From Spirochaetaceae bacterium (lineage in GTDB: Bacteria > Spirochaetota > Spirochaetia > DSM-27196 > PWMO01), in contig REDW01000079.1 of NCBI GenBank assembly GCA_007693325.1, forward strand, positions 1 through 52,720: a stretch of DNA of 52,720 nt. The letters are read 5' to 3'. How positions within the stretch are numbered: the first letter of the stretch is position 1; each line of letters begins with the position of its first letter. Under the pieces are notes generated by a model. That model saw only the letters and a program-made list of their open reading frames with translations, ran no database searches and was not told the DNA's origin. Below, in pieces: positions 42,872-50,516 of this stretch. A program made the translations under genes and the position numbers.

Positions 42872-43906
42872 ATGGCTCAATCAAACACACACCGCAGCGG
42901 CACGCTCTACGCCATCGGCGCCTTCGGCCTGTGGGGGCTGCTGCCGCTTTACTGGCGCCTGCTGCACGGCGTTCCGGCTTACGAGATTCTGGCGCATCGC
43001 ACCTTCTGGTCGTTTGTGTTTGCCTCGATTGTCCTGCTGTTCATCGGCAAGCGCGATTTTCTGGCTAGCCTGACCCAGCCGCGACTGCGACGCGCCATGC
43101 TGGCCACCGGTCTGCTGCTCGGCCTTAACTGGTTCACCTATATCCTTGCGGTCAATACCGATCGCGTCCTGCAGGTCAGTATGGGCTACTACATCAACCC
43201 GTTGTTCAGCATTTTTCTGGGACGCATCTTTCTCAAGGAGCACCTGACCCTGTTGCAGCGGGTGGCGGTGCTGTTCGCGGCCGCCGGGGTAGCGGTACTC
43301 ATTATTGCTCACGGTGTGGTGCCGTGGATCGCGCTGATACTGATGACCACCTTCGGCTTCTACGGCCTTGTCAAAAAGACCGTAGCTATCGACGCATTGA
43401 CCGCTCTGGCGATCGAAACGCTGGTGCTGTCACCGATTGCCGCCGCGGTCATCATAGCCGGAGTAGTACGCGGCGCCGGCGCTCTGGCTCGGGTCAGCCC
43501 GGGCGTAGACGCGCTGCTGATTGGCGCCGGTGTGGTCAGTGCGATACCGCTGTACTGGTTCGCCATGGGAGCTCAGCGCATACCGCTGGCGCGCGTTGGT
43601 TTCCTGCAGTACATCGCACCAACGCTGATGTTCCTGATCGGCGTTCTACTCTTCGGCGAGCCCTTCACTACCGTTCATGCGCTAAGCTTTGGCCTTATTT
43701 GGACCGGTCTGGCCATCTACTCACTGTCGCACACCAGGCCGCTACGGCGGCTCGACGCCGCCGCTACTCCGCCTGTTCACCCCACAGCTGCGTCAGCCGC
43801 GCGTCGCGGCGACAGCCGGTGCGATAGAACTGATAGCGTACCGGGTTCTTGCGATAGTAGCCCTGGTGATACTCCTCGGCAGGATAAAACGCTTCCAGCT
43901 CGCTGA
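42872..43906 (+). CDS. rarD: RarD-type EamA-family permease
   Basis: A 344-residue membrane protein with ten predicted segments (two EamA repeats, about 10-145 and 155-295). IGAFGLWGLLPLYWRLLHGVPAYEILAHRTFWSF is the RarD opening, and LNWFTYILAVNTDRVLQVSMGYYINPL the second landmark. Members are drug/metabolite exporters; E. coli RarD was linked to chloramphenicol resistance, but the natural substrate is unknown. Usual length is about 295. Here a hydrophilic Arg/Asp/Pro-rich tail of some 47 residues is read antisense through the 3' end of msrA, a 143-base overlap. The frame is open far upstream to 41831 but the extended -10 box lies in it. Confidence 0.85.
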   Translation: MAQSNTHRSGTLYAIGAFGLWGLLPLYWRLLHGVPAYEILAHRTFWSFVFASIVLLFIGKRDFLASLTQPRLRRAMLATGLLLGLNWFTYILAVNTDRVLQVSMGYYINPLFSIFLGRIFLKEHLTLLQRVAVLFAAAGVAVLIIAHGVVPWIALILMTTFGFYGLVKKTVAIDALTALAIETLVLSPIAAAVIIAGVVRGAGALARVSPGVDALLIGAGVVSAIPLYWFAMGAQRIPLARVGFLQYIAPTLMFLIGVLLFGEPFTTVHALSFGLIWTGLAIYSLSHTRPLRRLDAAATPPVHPTAASAARRGDSRCDRTDSVPGSCDSSPGDTPRQDKTLPAR

Positions 43907-44510
43907 TTTCGGTTACGATCGGGCCGGGCAGCACACCGGAGCGGTCCAGGCGCCGGCGGCTCTGCATCGCTGCCTCGCGCTGCTGTGGAGTATGATAGAA
44001 GATCGCACTGCGATACTGGCTGCCGCGATCGCAGAACTGCCCACCGGCATCAACCGGGTCAACGTTGACCCAGAACACCTCCAGCAGTCTCTCGTAGGAG
44101 ATGACCTGAGGATCGTAGATAACCTGAACTACCTGAGCGTGGCCGGTGGTACCCGTCCCCACTTCCTGATATCTGGGGTTGACCACGTGGCCGCCGGCGT
44201 AGCCGGACGTGGTTGACACAACGCCGTCGAGCTTGTCATACGGGCCCTCCATACACCAGAAGCAGCCCCCGGCAAACGTTGCCGCGGCGTAGCCCTGCTC
44301 CAGCGCCGAGCGCTCATCGAGATACTCGACATCCAGCGGAGGATTGACCACCGGCGCTTCTGCCGCCGCCGTCCCGGGCTGCGGCTCGGCGGACGCTCCC
44401 TCGGCAGCAGGTGACTCAGAGGCCCCACCGCCAAAGAGTACGCCAGAAAACGCCAGCACCATGACGCCGATCAGAAGCGCGCGCCGACTGTAGATTAGCA
44501 TATCGCTCAT
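43764..44510 (-). CDS. msrA: Exported peptide-methionine (S)-S-oxide reductase
   Basis: A 248-residue MsrA that repairs oxidised methionine. The catalytic site is GGCFWCMEGPYD (about 82-93), and the family block GTTGHAQVVQVIYDP follows. A further Cys sits in GGQFCDRGSQYRSAIFY, as in related MsrA proteins. The first 26 residues are a signal sequence (SRRALLIGVMVLAFSGVL) and 27-60 an Ala/Glu/Pro-rich linker, so the enzyme should act outside the cytoplasm. SRRALL resembles a twin-arginine motif, but the match is partial. Start at 44510 after GGAGG. The 3' end overlaps rarD on the other strand. Confidence 0.88.
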   Translation of the reverse strand: MSDMLIYSRRALLIGVMVLAFSGVLFGGGASESPAAEGASAEPQPGTAAAEAPVVNPPLDVEYLDERSALEQGYAAATFAGGCFWCMEGPYDKLDGVVSTTSGYAGGHVVNPRYQEVGTGTTGHAQVVQVIYDPQVISYERLLEVFWVNVDPVDAGGQFCDRGSQYRSAIFYHTPQQREAAMQSRRRLDRSGVLPGPIVTEISELEAFYPAEEYHQGYYRKNPVRYQFYRTGCRRDARLTQLWGEQAE

Positions 44511-44526
44511 ATATACCTCCGCAGCA

Positions 44527-44532
44527 AATATA
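44527..44532 (-). promoter_or_regulatory. -10 box of msrA inside a small inverted repeat
   Basis: TATATT on the minus strand, lying between CAGCA and TGCTG (5-base inverted repeat, about 44522-44538). No good -35. An operator covering the -10 is possible. Confidence 0.35.
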
Positions 44533-44633
44533 CTGCTGAACGGACCAGATCAGCAGAAAAACTTGATCCCGGGCTATTCTGCAGCAGCGAAGTCAGGCGC
44601 CACGGATGTCTGCACGGATCCCCCGTGATAGGC

Positions 44634-44639
44634 TATAAT
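44634..44639 (+). promoter_or_regulatory. -10 box of nfo
   Basis: Consensus TATAAT; start near 44646, leader of about 37 bases with GGAGT. Just upstream, CACGGAT occurs twice (44601-44607, 44613-44619), and CACGG pairs with CCGTG at 44623-44627. Confidence 0.5.
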
Positions 44640-44682
44640 GGCGCGCAGGATTCAAACGCGCACGAAACATGGAGTTGGTATT

Positions 44683-45552
44683 ATGAAGTACATCGGTGCC
44701 CACGTCAGTGCATCCGGCGGCGTTCAGAACGCGCCAGTCAACGCTCAGCAGATCGGCGCACACGCGTTTGCCCTTTTTACCAAGAACCAGCGCCAGTGGA
44801 ATGCAAAGCCTCTCGCGGATGAGGACATCAGCGAATTCCGGCTCAATCTGGAAAAGAGTGGTATTGAGCCGCGGTTTGTGCTGCCGCACGACAGCTACCT
44901 GATCAATATCGGCAGCCCAAAGAGAGAAACCCGCGAAAAGAGCCTGGCAGCGCTCGAGGATGAGCTGCTGCGTGCGGGACAGCTCGGTCTGCCGGCGGTC
45001 AACTTTCACCCCGGGGCACACTTGAAACAGTCAAGCGAAGCAGAGTGTATCGAACTCATTGCGCGCGGCATGAATGCGGTCCTGCGCGCAACCTCCGGCG
45101 GCCCCGCAGCCGACGTACAGCTGGTCATCGAAACCACCGCCGGGCAGGGATCCAACGTCGGATACCATTTCGCTCAGATCGCCGAGATCATCGCCCAGGT
45201 AGAGGATCAATCGCGTGTCGGGGTCTGCATCGATACCTGCCATGTCTTTGCCGCCGGCTACGATATCCGCACGCTGGAAGGCTGGAACTCCATGATGCAG
45301 CAGTTCGATCAGAATATCGGGTTGCAATGGCTGCGCGGGATGCATCTGAACGATGCCAAGGTAGAGTTTGCCAGCCGCAAGGACCGCCACCACAGCATTG
45401 GCCAGGGAACTATCGGTCTGGAGGCGTTTCGCGTAATGATGCAGGATCCGCGGCTGGACGAGATGCCCCTTATTCTGGAGACCGTAGATCCCGATCTCTG
45501 GCCGCAGGAGATTTCACTGCTCTACGATTTTGCCGGCGCGAGTCCGGCTTAG
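44683..45552 (+). CDS. nfo: Endonuclease IV
   Basis: A 289-residue zinc-dependent AP endonuclease of base-excision repair. It begins [13 protein letters not shown], the standard family start. Metal ligands are recognisable in VNFHPGAH (about 109), [14 protein letters not shown] (about 149), [14 protein letters not shown] (about 182), GMHLNDAK and [14 protein letters not shown] (about 225-250), and LILETVDPD near 270. The frame is open from 44638, which lies in the -10 box, so the ATG at 44683 after GGAGT is the start. Together with nth at 24.2 kb it gives two enzymes that cut abasic sites. Its stop overlaps the convergent VTT gene (TTAG). Confidence 0.95.
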   Translation: MKYIGAHVSASGGVQNAPVNAQQIGAHAFALFTKNQRQWNAKPLADEDISEFRLNLEKSGIEPRFVLPHDSYLINIGSPKRETREKSLAALEDELLRAGQLGLPAVNFHPGAHLKQSSEAECIELIARGMNAVLRATSGGPAADVQLVIETTAGQGSNVGYHFAQIAEIIAQVEDQSRVGVCIDTCHVFAAGYDIRTLEGWNSMMQQFDQNIGLQWLRGMHLNDAKVEFASRKDRHHSIGQGTIGLEAFRVMMQDPRLDEMPLILETVDPDLWPQEISLLYDFAGASPA

Positions 45553-46079
45553 GTCAACAGCTGCACGCCGGCACGCAGCAGCGCCCAGTAGGCCACAATC
45601 CGCGGTGCACGCGAAAGCGCTCCCAGCAGGAAGATTCCCGGCGGCATGCGCACCATGCCGGCTATCCACGCCACCGTGGAAAACGGAATCGGTGTCACCC
45701 CCGCCAGCACAACTCCCCACACCCCGTAGCGCTCGATGATGTGTTCGCCGCGCCTGCGATACCCCGCAACGGTACGTTGCACAAAGCGCAGCCGATACAG
45801 GTTGCGTCCAATCCCGTAGCCGCATAGCCCGCCGAATATCGATGCAGCACTCATAGTCAGCAGCAGAGGAACCGGAATCCAGTGCAACGTAACGGGAAAC
45901 AACAGATCGAGCGAGGCAGGCACGATAAGCGTGTCTACAAGCCATACAAAGATGAAGACCCCGAGCAGTCCGCCGCGGTCGGCAGCCTGGCGGGCAAAGC
46001 GCTCCAGCGGAATGTCGAGCAAAATGAGCACCAGCGCAACGCCGAGCAGCAGCACCAGCAGCACCAGCGTGCGTACCAC
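45549..46079 (-). CDS. VTT/DedA-like membrane protein
   Basis: A 176-residue inner-membrane protein of the VTT (SNARE-associated, YqaA/DedA-like) type, with about four hydrophobic segments. The family features are [15 protein letters not shown] near 82 and the reentrant-loop-like [25 protein letters not shown] near 122. Relatives are lipid scramblases or transporters. The conventional start is the GTG at 46079, which has no good ribosome site. In frame 24 codons upstream is an ATC at 46149-46151, 6 bases after a perfect GGAGG, directly behind a stop codon; the segment between reads like normal protein. The true start may be that AUC (200 residues). Confidence 0.7.
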   Translation of the reverse strand: MVRTLVLLVLLLGVALVLILLDIPLERFARQAADRGGLLGVFIFVWLVDTLIVPASLDLLFPVTLHWIPVPLLLTMSAASIFGGLCGYGIGRNLYRLRFVQRTVAGYRRRGEHIIERYGVWGVVLAGVTPIPFSTVAWIAGMVRMPPGIFLLGALSRAPRIVAYWALLRAGVQLLT

Positions 46080-46157
46080 CAGCTTCCACGGTTCAACAAC
46101 CGCAAAATCATCAATGGGATGGCCGTGCTCGGGCTTACTCAGCGGGCTGATTGCTCA

Positions 46158-46162
46158 CCTCC
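46158..46162 (-). promoter_or_regulatory. Shine-Dalgarno sequence with no standard start codon
   Basis: GGAGG on the minus strand. The codon 6 bases downstream is ATC (46149-46151), in frame with the VTT protein. A GTG overlapping the GGAGG itself leads to only seven codons before TAA. Confidence 0.4.
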
Positions 46163-46269
46163 GATAGGGTTGGCAATCGAGCCGGAAAACTCGTCGGTTT
46201 CACGCCAATCTCCTGGTAGCAGTCTGAGAGCAGAGCGATTGTAGCCGAATGTCTCGATTATGTCTTTCC

Positions 46270-46298
46270 TTGACAACCGACCGCGCATCACGTAGACT
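46270..46298 (+). promoter_or_regulatory. Ferredoxin promoter
   Basis: Consensus TTGACA (46270-46275) and TAGACT (46293-46298), spacer 17; leader of about 48 bases with GAGGAG. Confidence 0.7.
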
Positions 46299-46352
46299 GG
46301 CCTCGATAGCAACAAATACCGTGGTTCTCGAGCCATGTATGAGGAGTGTACT

Positions 46353-46538
46353 ATGAAAGTCAAGATCGATGCTGATCTGTGTACCGCATGTGAATTGTGC
46401 ACCGGCCAAGTGCCCGAGGTCTTCGAAATGGGTGACGAAGTTGCCGAAGTCATCACCCCGGATGTACCCGCAGAGTTTGAGGACGCCGTAGAGGAAGCAG
46501 CGGCGGACTGCCCGGTAGACGCCATCATCGTCAGCTGA
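46353..46538 (+). CDS. Small single-cluster ferredoxin
   Basis: A 61-residue acidic electron carrier. It resembles the monocluster ferredoxins of Thermotoga and Desulfovibrio: MKVKIDADLCTACELC and a later DCPVDAI. Exactly four cysteines are present (C-x2-C-x2-C and one C-P near residue 52), enough for one [4Fe-4S] cluster. The extra cysteine pair that forms a disulphide in the Thermotoga protein is missing (Val in GQVPEVF). The start is the ATG at 46353 after GAGGAG; an in-frame ATG at 46335 would place that site inside the gene. Two tandem stem-loops follow, the second an intrinsic terminator. Partner enzymes are not adjacent. Confidence 0.9.
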   Translation: MKVKIDADLCTACELCTGQVPEVFEMGDEVAEVITPDVPAEFEDAVEEAAADCPVDAIIVS

Positions 46539-46546
46539 CCATGATA

Positions 46547-46564
46547 CGAGCCCTGCCGGGCTCG
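46547..46564 (+). terminator. Stem-loop after the ferredoxin gene
   Basis: Perfect 7-base repeat CGAGCCC/GGGCTCG with a TGCC loop, 9 bases after the stop, no T-tract. Confidence 0.5.
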
Positions 46565-46574
46565 CATATCATCC

Positions 46575-46615
46575 AGCCGCAGAAACCCGCAATTGGCCGG
46601 TTCTGCGGCTTTTTT
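46575..46615 (+). terminator. Intrinsic terminator of the ferredoxin gene
   Basis: AGCCGCAGAA (46575-46584) pairs with TTCTGCGGCT (46601-46610), followed by five more T. Confidence 0.85.
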
Positions 46616-46661
46616 GTTTCACCCGCTGCAGCGCGCACGCCACAGCGTTTTCCGACTGCGA

Positions 46662-47687
46662 TTACCCGGCGTTACTCGACTGTGCCCACAGATTGATCCC
46701 GGATTCGGTAGCGTACTGATCGATTTCCTGGAGCTCCTGCTTGCTGAACTCCAGGTTGTTCAGCGCTGCAAGGTTTTCTTCTACCTGCTCAACTCGACTA
46801 GCCCCGATCAGCGCCGAGGTAACCCGCGGATCACGCAGGCACCACGCGATTGCCATCTGCGACAGCGACTGCCCGCGACGCTTGGCGATCTGGTTCAGCG
46901 CGCGCACCTTCTTGAGGTTTTCCTCGTTGATGAACTCCTCTTTGAAGAACGGCGCGGTGCGCAGACGCGAATCGGCGGGAATCTCGCTCAGATACTTGCC
47001 GGTCAATAGGCCCTGCGCCAGCGGCGAGAAGGCGATGCAACCGATCCCCTGCTTATCGAGCTCGTCGAGCAGCTTCTCCTCGATCCAGCGGTTGAGCATC
47101 GAATACGACGGCTGGTGGATCAGACAGCGCACGCCCATACCGCGCAGAATTTCGGCGGCTTGCGCGGTCTTCCGGGCCGAATACGACGAAATGCCAACGT
47201 AGAGCGCCTTACCCTGCTGAACGGCCGACGCCAGCGCCCCCATAGTCTCTTCCAGCGGCGTATCGGGATCAAAACGGTGCGAATAGAAAATATCGACGTA
47301 CTCCAGGCCCATCCGCTTGAGACTCTGATCGAGACTGGCCAGCACGTACTTGCGTGAACCCCATTCGCCGTAAGGACCCGGCCACATATCGTAGCCGGCC
47401 TTGGTCGAGATGATCAGCTCGTCGCGGTACGCACTGAGATCACCTTTGAGCATCCGGCCGAAGTTCTCTTCGGCCGATCCAGGCGGCGGGCCGTAGTTGT
47501 TGGCCAGGTCGAAGTGGGTTACGCCGAGGTCAAAGGCACGCAATACCATTGCGCGGCCATTCTCATAGGGGCGGGTACCGCCGAAGTTGTTCCACAGTCC
47601 CAGCGAAATCGGCGGAAGCTTGAGCCCGCTGCTTCCACAACGGTTGTAGGACAACAGTTCGTATCGGTCTTCTGCTGCTTTGTACAT
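46662..47687 (-). CDS. Aldo/keto reductase, YghZ (GpR) type
   Basis: A 341-residue NADPH-dependent oxidoreductase. It has the AKR14-like opening YNRCGSSGLKLPPISLGLWNNFG and the catalytic tetrad: Asp in HFDLANNYGPPPGSAEE (about 60), Tyr in the same block, Lys in IISTKAGYDMWPGPYGEWGSRKY and His in DIFYSHRFDPDTPLEET (about 135). The length and the GEWGSRKY stretch match E. coli YghZ, an L-glyceraldehyde 3-phosphate reductase, and beta-subunit-like relatives. Start at 47687 after AGGAGG. Confidence 0.87.
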   Translation of the reverse strand: MYKAAEDRYELLSYNRCGSSGLKLPPISLGLWNNFGGTRPYENGRAMVLRAFDLGVTHFDLANNYGPPPGSAEENFGRMLKGDLSAYRDELIISTKAGYDMWPGPYGEWGSRKYVLASLDQSLKRMGLEYVDIFYSHRFDPDTPLEETMGALASAVQQGKALYVGISSYSARKTAQAAEILRGMGVRCLIHQPSYSMLNRWIEEKLLDELDKQGIGCIAFSPLAQGLLTGKYLSEIPADSRLRTAPFFKEEFINEENLKKVRALNQIAKRRGQSLSQMAIAWCLRDPRVTSALIGASRVEQVEENLAALNNLEFSKQELQEIDQYATESGINLWAQSSNAG

Positions 47688-47717
47688 CTGAATTGGCCTC
47701 CTGAAATGACTGTTTGC

Positions 47718-47746
47718 ATTGTAGGGCAGAACAGACCCACGTGCAA
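47718..47746 (-). promoter_or_regulatory. Promoter of the aldo/keto reductase gene
   Basis: TTGCAC (47741-47746) and TACAAT (47718-47723), spacer 17; leader of about 23 bases with AGGAGG. Confidence 0.65.
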
Positions 47747-47769
47747 GCAACCCGCAGTTGTGATACGCT
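47741..47769 (+). promoter_or_regulatory. Promoter of the AEC transporter gene
   Basis: An extended -10 TGaTACGCT (hexamer 47764-47769) ends 6 bases before the ATG at 47776. At 17 bases spacing the -35 position is GTGCAA (47741-47746), the same six base pairs as the divergent -35. Confidence 0.5.
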
Positions 47770-47775
47770 GCCGCT

Positions 47776-48729
47776 ATGAGTCAGACTGTAGCCTCGGTGA
47801 TTGTGCGCGTTGCTCCGATTATCCTCTTGATGGCAGCCGGCATTGCCGTCAGACGGGTTCAGCTGGTCGGCGCAAAGACCGTGGAAGAACTCAAGAAGCT
47901 GGTAGTCAACCTGGCGCTGCCGGCGGTGCTGTTTCGGGCCTTCCTGGACATGGACCTCGACTGGTCGTACGCGTGGATCTTCCTGACAATTCTGGTTGTG
48001 TGCGTTACGCTGTGGTACTACGGAGTGTTTGCGCGGCACGCGTTGCGGTTGCCCCAGGATTACTTCCCGTTTCTGACCACCGGTTTTGAGTTCGGCATGC
48101 TCGGCATCACGCTGTTTGGCGCGGCCTACGGTATGCAGTACGTTGGATATATCGCGGTTGTTGATCTCAGCCACGAGCTTTTCATCTGGTTTGTCCTGGT
48201 AACGCTGTTGATCAGAAAACGCGACGGCGCCAGTAGTATCGCAGCAACCGCGGCCGGCTTTGCACGTTCACCGGTCATTATCGGCATTCTTGCCGGCCTG
48301 CTGCTGAACGTCGCTGGATTACGTCAGACGGTCTACACCGCGCCGGTCGGCCGGGCGCTTCTGGATTCCCTGCAACTACTGGGCGCGATGCTTGTCCCGT
48401 CGATCCTGCTGATAATCGGCTACGGTCTGCACATCAACCTGGCCAACATTCGCGAGGCAGCGGTGAGTGTCGGCTTGCGGCTGGCGGCGCTGATACCGAT
48501 TGCGCTGTTCAGCGTTCTGATCGTAGCGCGGCGCTGGCTGATGCTGCCACTGCCGTTTGAGCGGGCTATCGTTACGTTTCTGCTCCTGCCGCCACCCTAC
48601 ATCATCCCGCTGTTCATGAAGGAGTCCGACGGGCGCGGCAGGCAGTACGTGCACTCGGTGCTCTCGCTCTATACGGTCATCACCGTTGTGCTGTTCATCA
48701 TCTATTTTGTGGCAAACCCGACGATCTGA
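47776..48729 (+). CDS. AEC (auxin efflux carrier) family transporter
   Basis: A 317-residue inner-membrane protein with about ten segments in two inverted halves. LLMAAGIAVRRVQLVGAKTVEELKKLVVNLALPAVLFRAF is the family opening, with the conserved Asn-x-x-x-Pro in the second segment. Members export or import small organic acids or auxin-like compounds; the substrate is unknown. Start ATG coincides with the predicted transcript start, and no Shine-Dalgarno sequence is present. A two-tier inverted repeat follows the stop, before the convergent eda gene. Confidence 0.85.
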   Translation: MSQTVASVIVRVAPIILLMAAGIAVRRVQLVGAKTVEELKKLVVNLALPAVLFRAFLDMDLDWSYAWIFLTILVVCVTLWYYGVFARHALRLPQDYFPFLTTGFEFGMLGITLFGAAYGMQYVGYIAVVDLSHELFIWFVLVTLLIRKRDGASSIAATAAGFARSPVIIGILAGLLLNVAGLRQTVYTAPVGRALLDSLQLLGAMLVPSILLIIGYGLHINLANIREAAVSVGLRLAALIPIALFSVLIVARRWLMLPLPFERAIVTFLLLPPPYIIPLFMKESDGRGRQYVHSVLSLYTVITVVLFIIYFVANPTI

Positions 48730-48730
48730 A

Positions 48731-48773
48731 CGCCACAGCGCCCCGGCGGTCGCACGCCGGGTTCAGTGTGGCG
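48731..48773. terminator. Two-tier inverted repeat between convergent genes
   Basis: Outer CGCCAC/GTGGCG (48731-48736, 48768-48773) and inner CCCGGCG/CGCCGGG (48742-48748, 48755-48761). It could shield both 3' ends; there is no T-tract on either side. Confidence 0.45.
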
Positions 48774-49404
48774 GCCGCAGACTCTGAGCCAGTTTCACTG
48801 CTTCGCGCACCAGCCCGGCAACGGCCTCGAAGTCTCCGGCGCTGATTTTGTCTGAAGGCACCATCCAGCTGCCGCCAACCGCCAGCACCGCGGGCAGTGC
48901 CAGATAGTCCCCAAGATTGGCGGCGCCTATGCCGCCGGTGGGCACGTAGCGCACGTCACCGTAGGGCGCCGACATGGCCTTCAGCATCTTGACTCCGCCG
49001 GAAGCCTCGGCCGGGAAGAACTTGACCACCGACAGACCACGCGCCAGCGCGGCCTCTACACCGGTGGGATTGTTGATTCCCGGGGTAATCGGAATCTGCT
49101 GCTTAACACAGTAATCGACCACCGCCGGGTTGAAGCCCGGCGTTACGATAAAGGCCGCGCCGGCGTCAACCGCCTCTTTGACCTGATCAACCGTGAGTAC
49201 CGTTCCGGCACCCAGCAGCACGTCGGGCACGTCGCGGCTGATGTTGCGGATGCTCTGTCCCGCCGCTGCGGTACGAAAGGTCACCTCTGCAACCGGCAGA
49301 CCGTTGGCCAGCAGCGTCTCTGCCAGCGGGGTTGCCGAATCGGCGGACTCCAGCTTGATCACGGGAACCAGCAGCTGCTTCCCGAGTGTCTGCAATACGT
49401 TCAT
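48763..49404 (-). CDS. eda: 2-keto-3-deoxy-6-phosphogluconate aldolase
   Basis: A 213-residue class I aldolase splitting KDPG into pyruvate and glyceraldehyde 3-phosphate. The catalytic Glu is in AEVTFRTAAA (about 40). GAGTVLT near 66, ITPGINNPTGVE near 107 and the Schiff-base Lys in VVKFFPAEASGG (about 128) are present, as is the phosphate-binding YVPTGGI near 152. It follows kdgK by 20 bases, with AGGAG before the ATG. Last gene of the iclR-kdgK-eda operon. Confidence 0.93.
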   Translation of the reverse strand: MNVLQTLGKQLLVPVIKLESADSATPLAETLLANGLPVAEVTFRTAAAGQSIRNISRDVPDVLLGAGTVLTVDQVKEAVDAGAAFIVTPGFNPAVVDYCVKQQIPITPGINNPTGVEAALARGLSVVKFFPAEASGGVKMLKAMSAPYGDVRYVPTGGIGAANLGDYLALPAVLAVGGSWMVPSDKISAGDFEAVAGLVREAVKLAQSLRPPH

Positions 49405-49424
49405 AGTGTGCTCCTGTTACAACG

Positions 49425-50516
49425 CTATCTTTCGACCCGCGCGCTGGCGCCGGCCATGATCTTCTCTACTTCCTTGAGCGATGCCATCGAGGTATCCCCC
49501 GGTGTAGTCATCGCCAGCGCGCCGTGCGCCGCACCGTAATCGACGCATTGCTGCGGATCCTTGCCGCTCAGGAAACCGTAGATCAGCCCTGAAGCAAAAC
49601 TGTCTCCACCGCCAACCCGGTCCATGATTTCCAACCGCGGCCGGTGCTGCGCCTCAAAAAATTCGCCACCGTGATACAGGATGGCGCCCCAGTCGTTGAC
49701 CGTGGCGCTGTGCACCTCACGCAGCGTTGTGGCAACGGCCTGGAAATGCGGAAACTCCTTTACCACGGTGCGGATCATGTTCTTGAACTTGTCTACCTGC
49801 AGATCGGTGACGTCTTCAGCGAGCCCTTCGACTTCGAAGCCCAACGCCGCGGTGAAGTCTTCTTCGTTGCCTATCATGACATCGACGTACTTGGCAATCT
49901 CGCGGTTGACCTGCACTGCACGCTCGCTGCCGCCGACAGCTTTCCATAGCGATGGTCGGTAATTGAGGTCGTAGCTGATGATGGTTCCGGCGCTGCGCGC
50001 CGCCTCCATGGCCTCCAGCAGCACCTCGGGTGTGGTATCGGATAGTGCAGCAAAAATTCCGCCACAGTGAAACCAGCGCGCACCCTCATCCTCGAAGATA
50101 CGCTTCCAGTCGATGTCGCCCTTACGCAGTTTGCTGGCAGCACTGTTGGCTCGATCGGAAACCCCGAGTGCTCCACGGATACCGAAACCGCGCTCGGTGA
50201 AGTTGAGCCCTAATCGAACGTCGCGTCCGATACCGTCGTAGGGATACCACTTGATGTGCGACGTATCGACGCCGCCCTGATAGAGAAAATCCAGCAGCAG
50301 ATAGCCGAGATCGTTCTCCGGTATCGCCGTGACCACGGTGGTATTCAACCCGAAACAGCGCTTGAGCCCGCGGGTCACATTGTACTCCCCACCGCCTTCC
50401 CAGACGCGAAACGATCGAGTGTTGCGCACCCGTCCCTCTCCCGGATCGAGACGCAGCATGATTTCGCCGAGCGAAACCGCATCCCATCTGCATTCTTTCT
50501 CAGGTCTCATTCTCAT
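49425..50516 (-). CDS. kdgK: 2-keto-3-deoxygluconate kinase (PfkB family)
   Basis: A 363-residue ribokinase-family sugar kinase that would turn 2-keto-3-deoxygluconate into KDPG for the next gene. The front holds SLGEIMLRLDPGEGR and the substrate-binding GGGEYNVTRGLKRCFG. The C-terminal PfkB signature with the catalytic Asp is DRVGGGDSFASGLIYGFLSG (about 310). The substrate is inferred from the eda partner and the KdgR-like regulator; the length is somewhat above E. coli KdgK (about 310). Start at 50516 after AGGAGGAGG. The gene begins inside iclR (17-base overlap). Confidence 0.88.
   Translation of the reverse strand: MRMRPEKECRWDAVSLGEIMLRLDPGEGRVRNTRSFRVWEGGGEYNVTRGLKRCFGLNTTVVTAIPENDLGYLLLDFLYQGGVDTSHIKWYPYDGIGRDVRLGLNFTERGFGIRGALGVSDRANSAASKLRKGDIDWKRIFEDEGARWFHCGGIFAALSDTTPEVLLEAMEAARSAGTIISYDLNYRPSLWKAVGGSERAVQVNREIAKYVDVMIGNEEDFTAALGFEVEGLAEDVTDLQVDKFKNMIRTVVKEFPHFQAVATTLREVHSATVNDWGAILYHGGEFFEAQHRPRLEIMDRVGGGDSFASGLIYGFLSGKDPQQCVDYGAAHGALAMTTPGDTSMASLKEVEKIMAGASARVER

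Noticed and set aside
44465-44510. Twin-arginine export signal on MsrA
   Set aside because: SRRALL fits only part of the motif, and the hydrophobic run also suits ordinary Sec export; left undecided rather than called.
46139-46567. A 142-codon minus-strand frame over the ferredoxin gene
   Set aside because: Low-complexity Ser/Ala/Thr translation opposite a clear ferredoxin.
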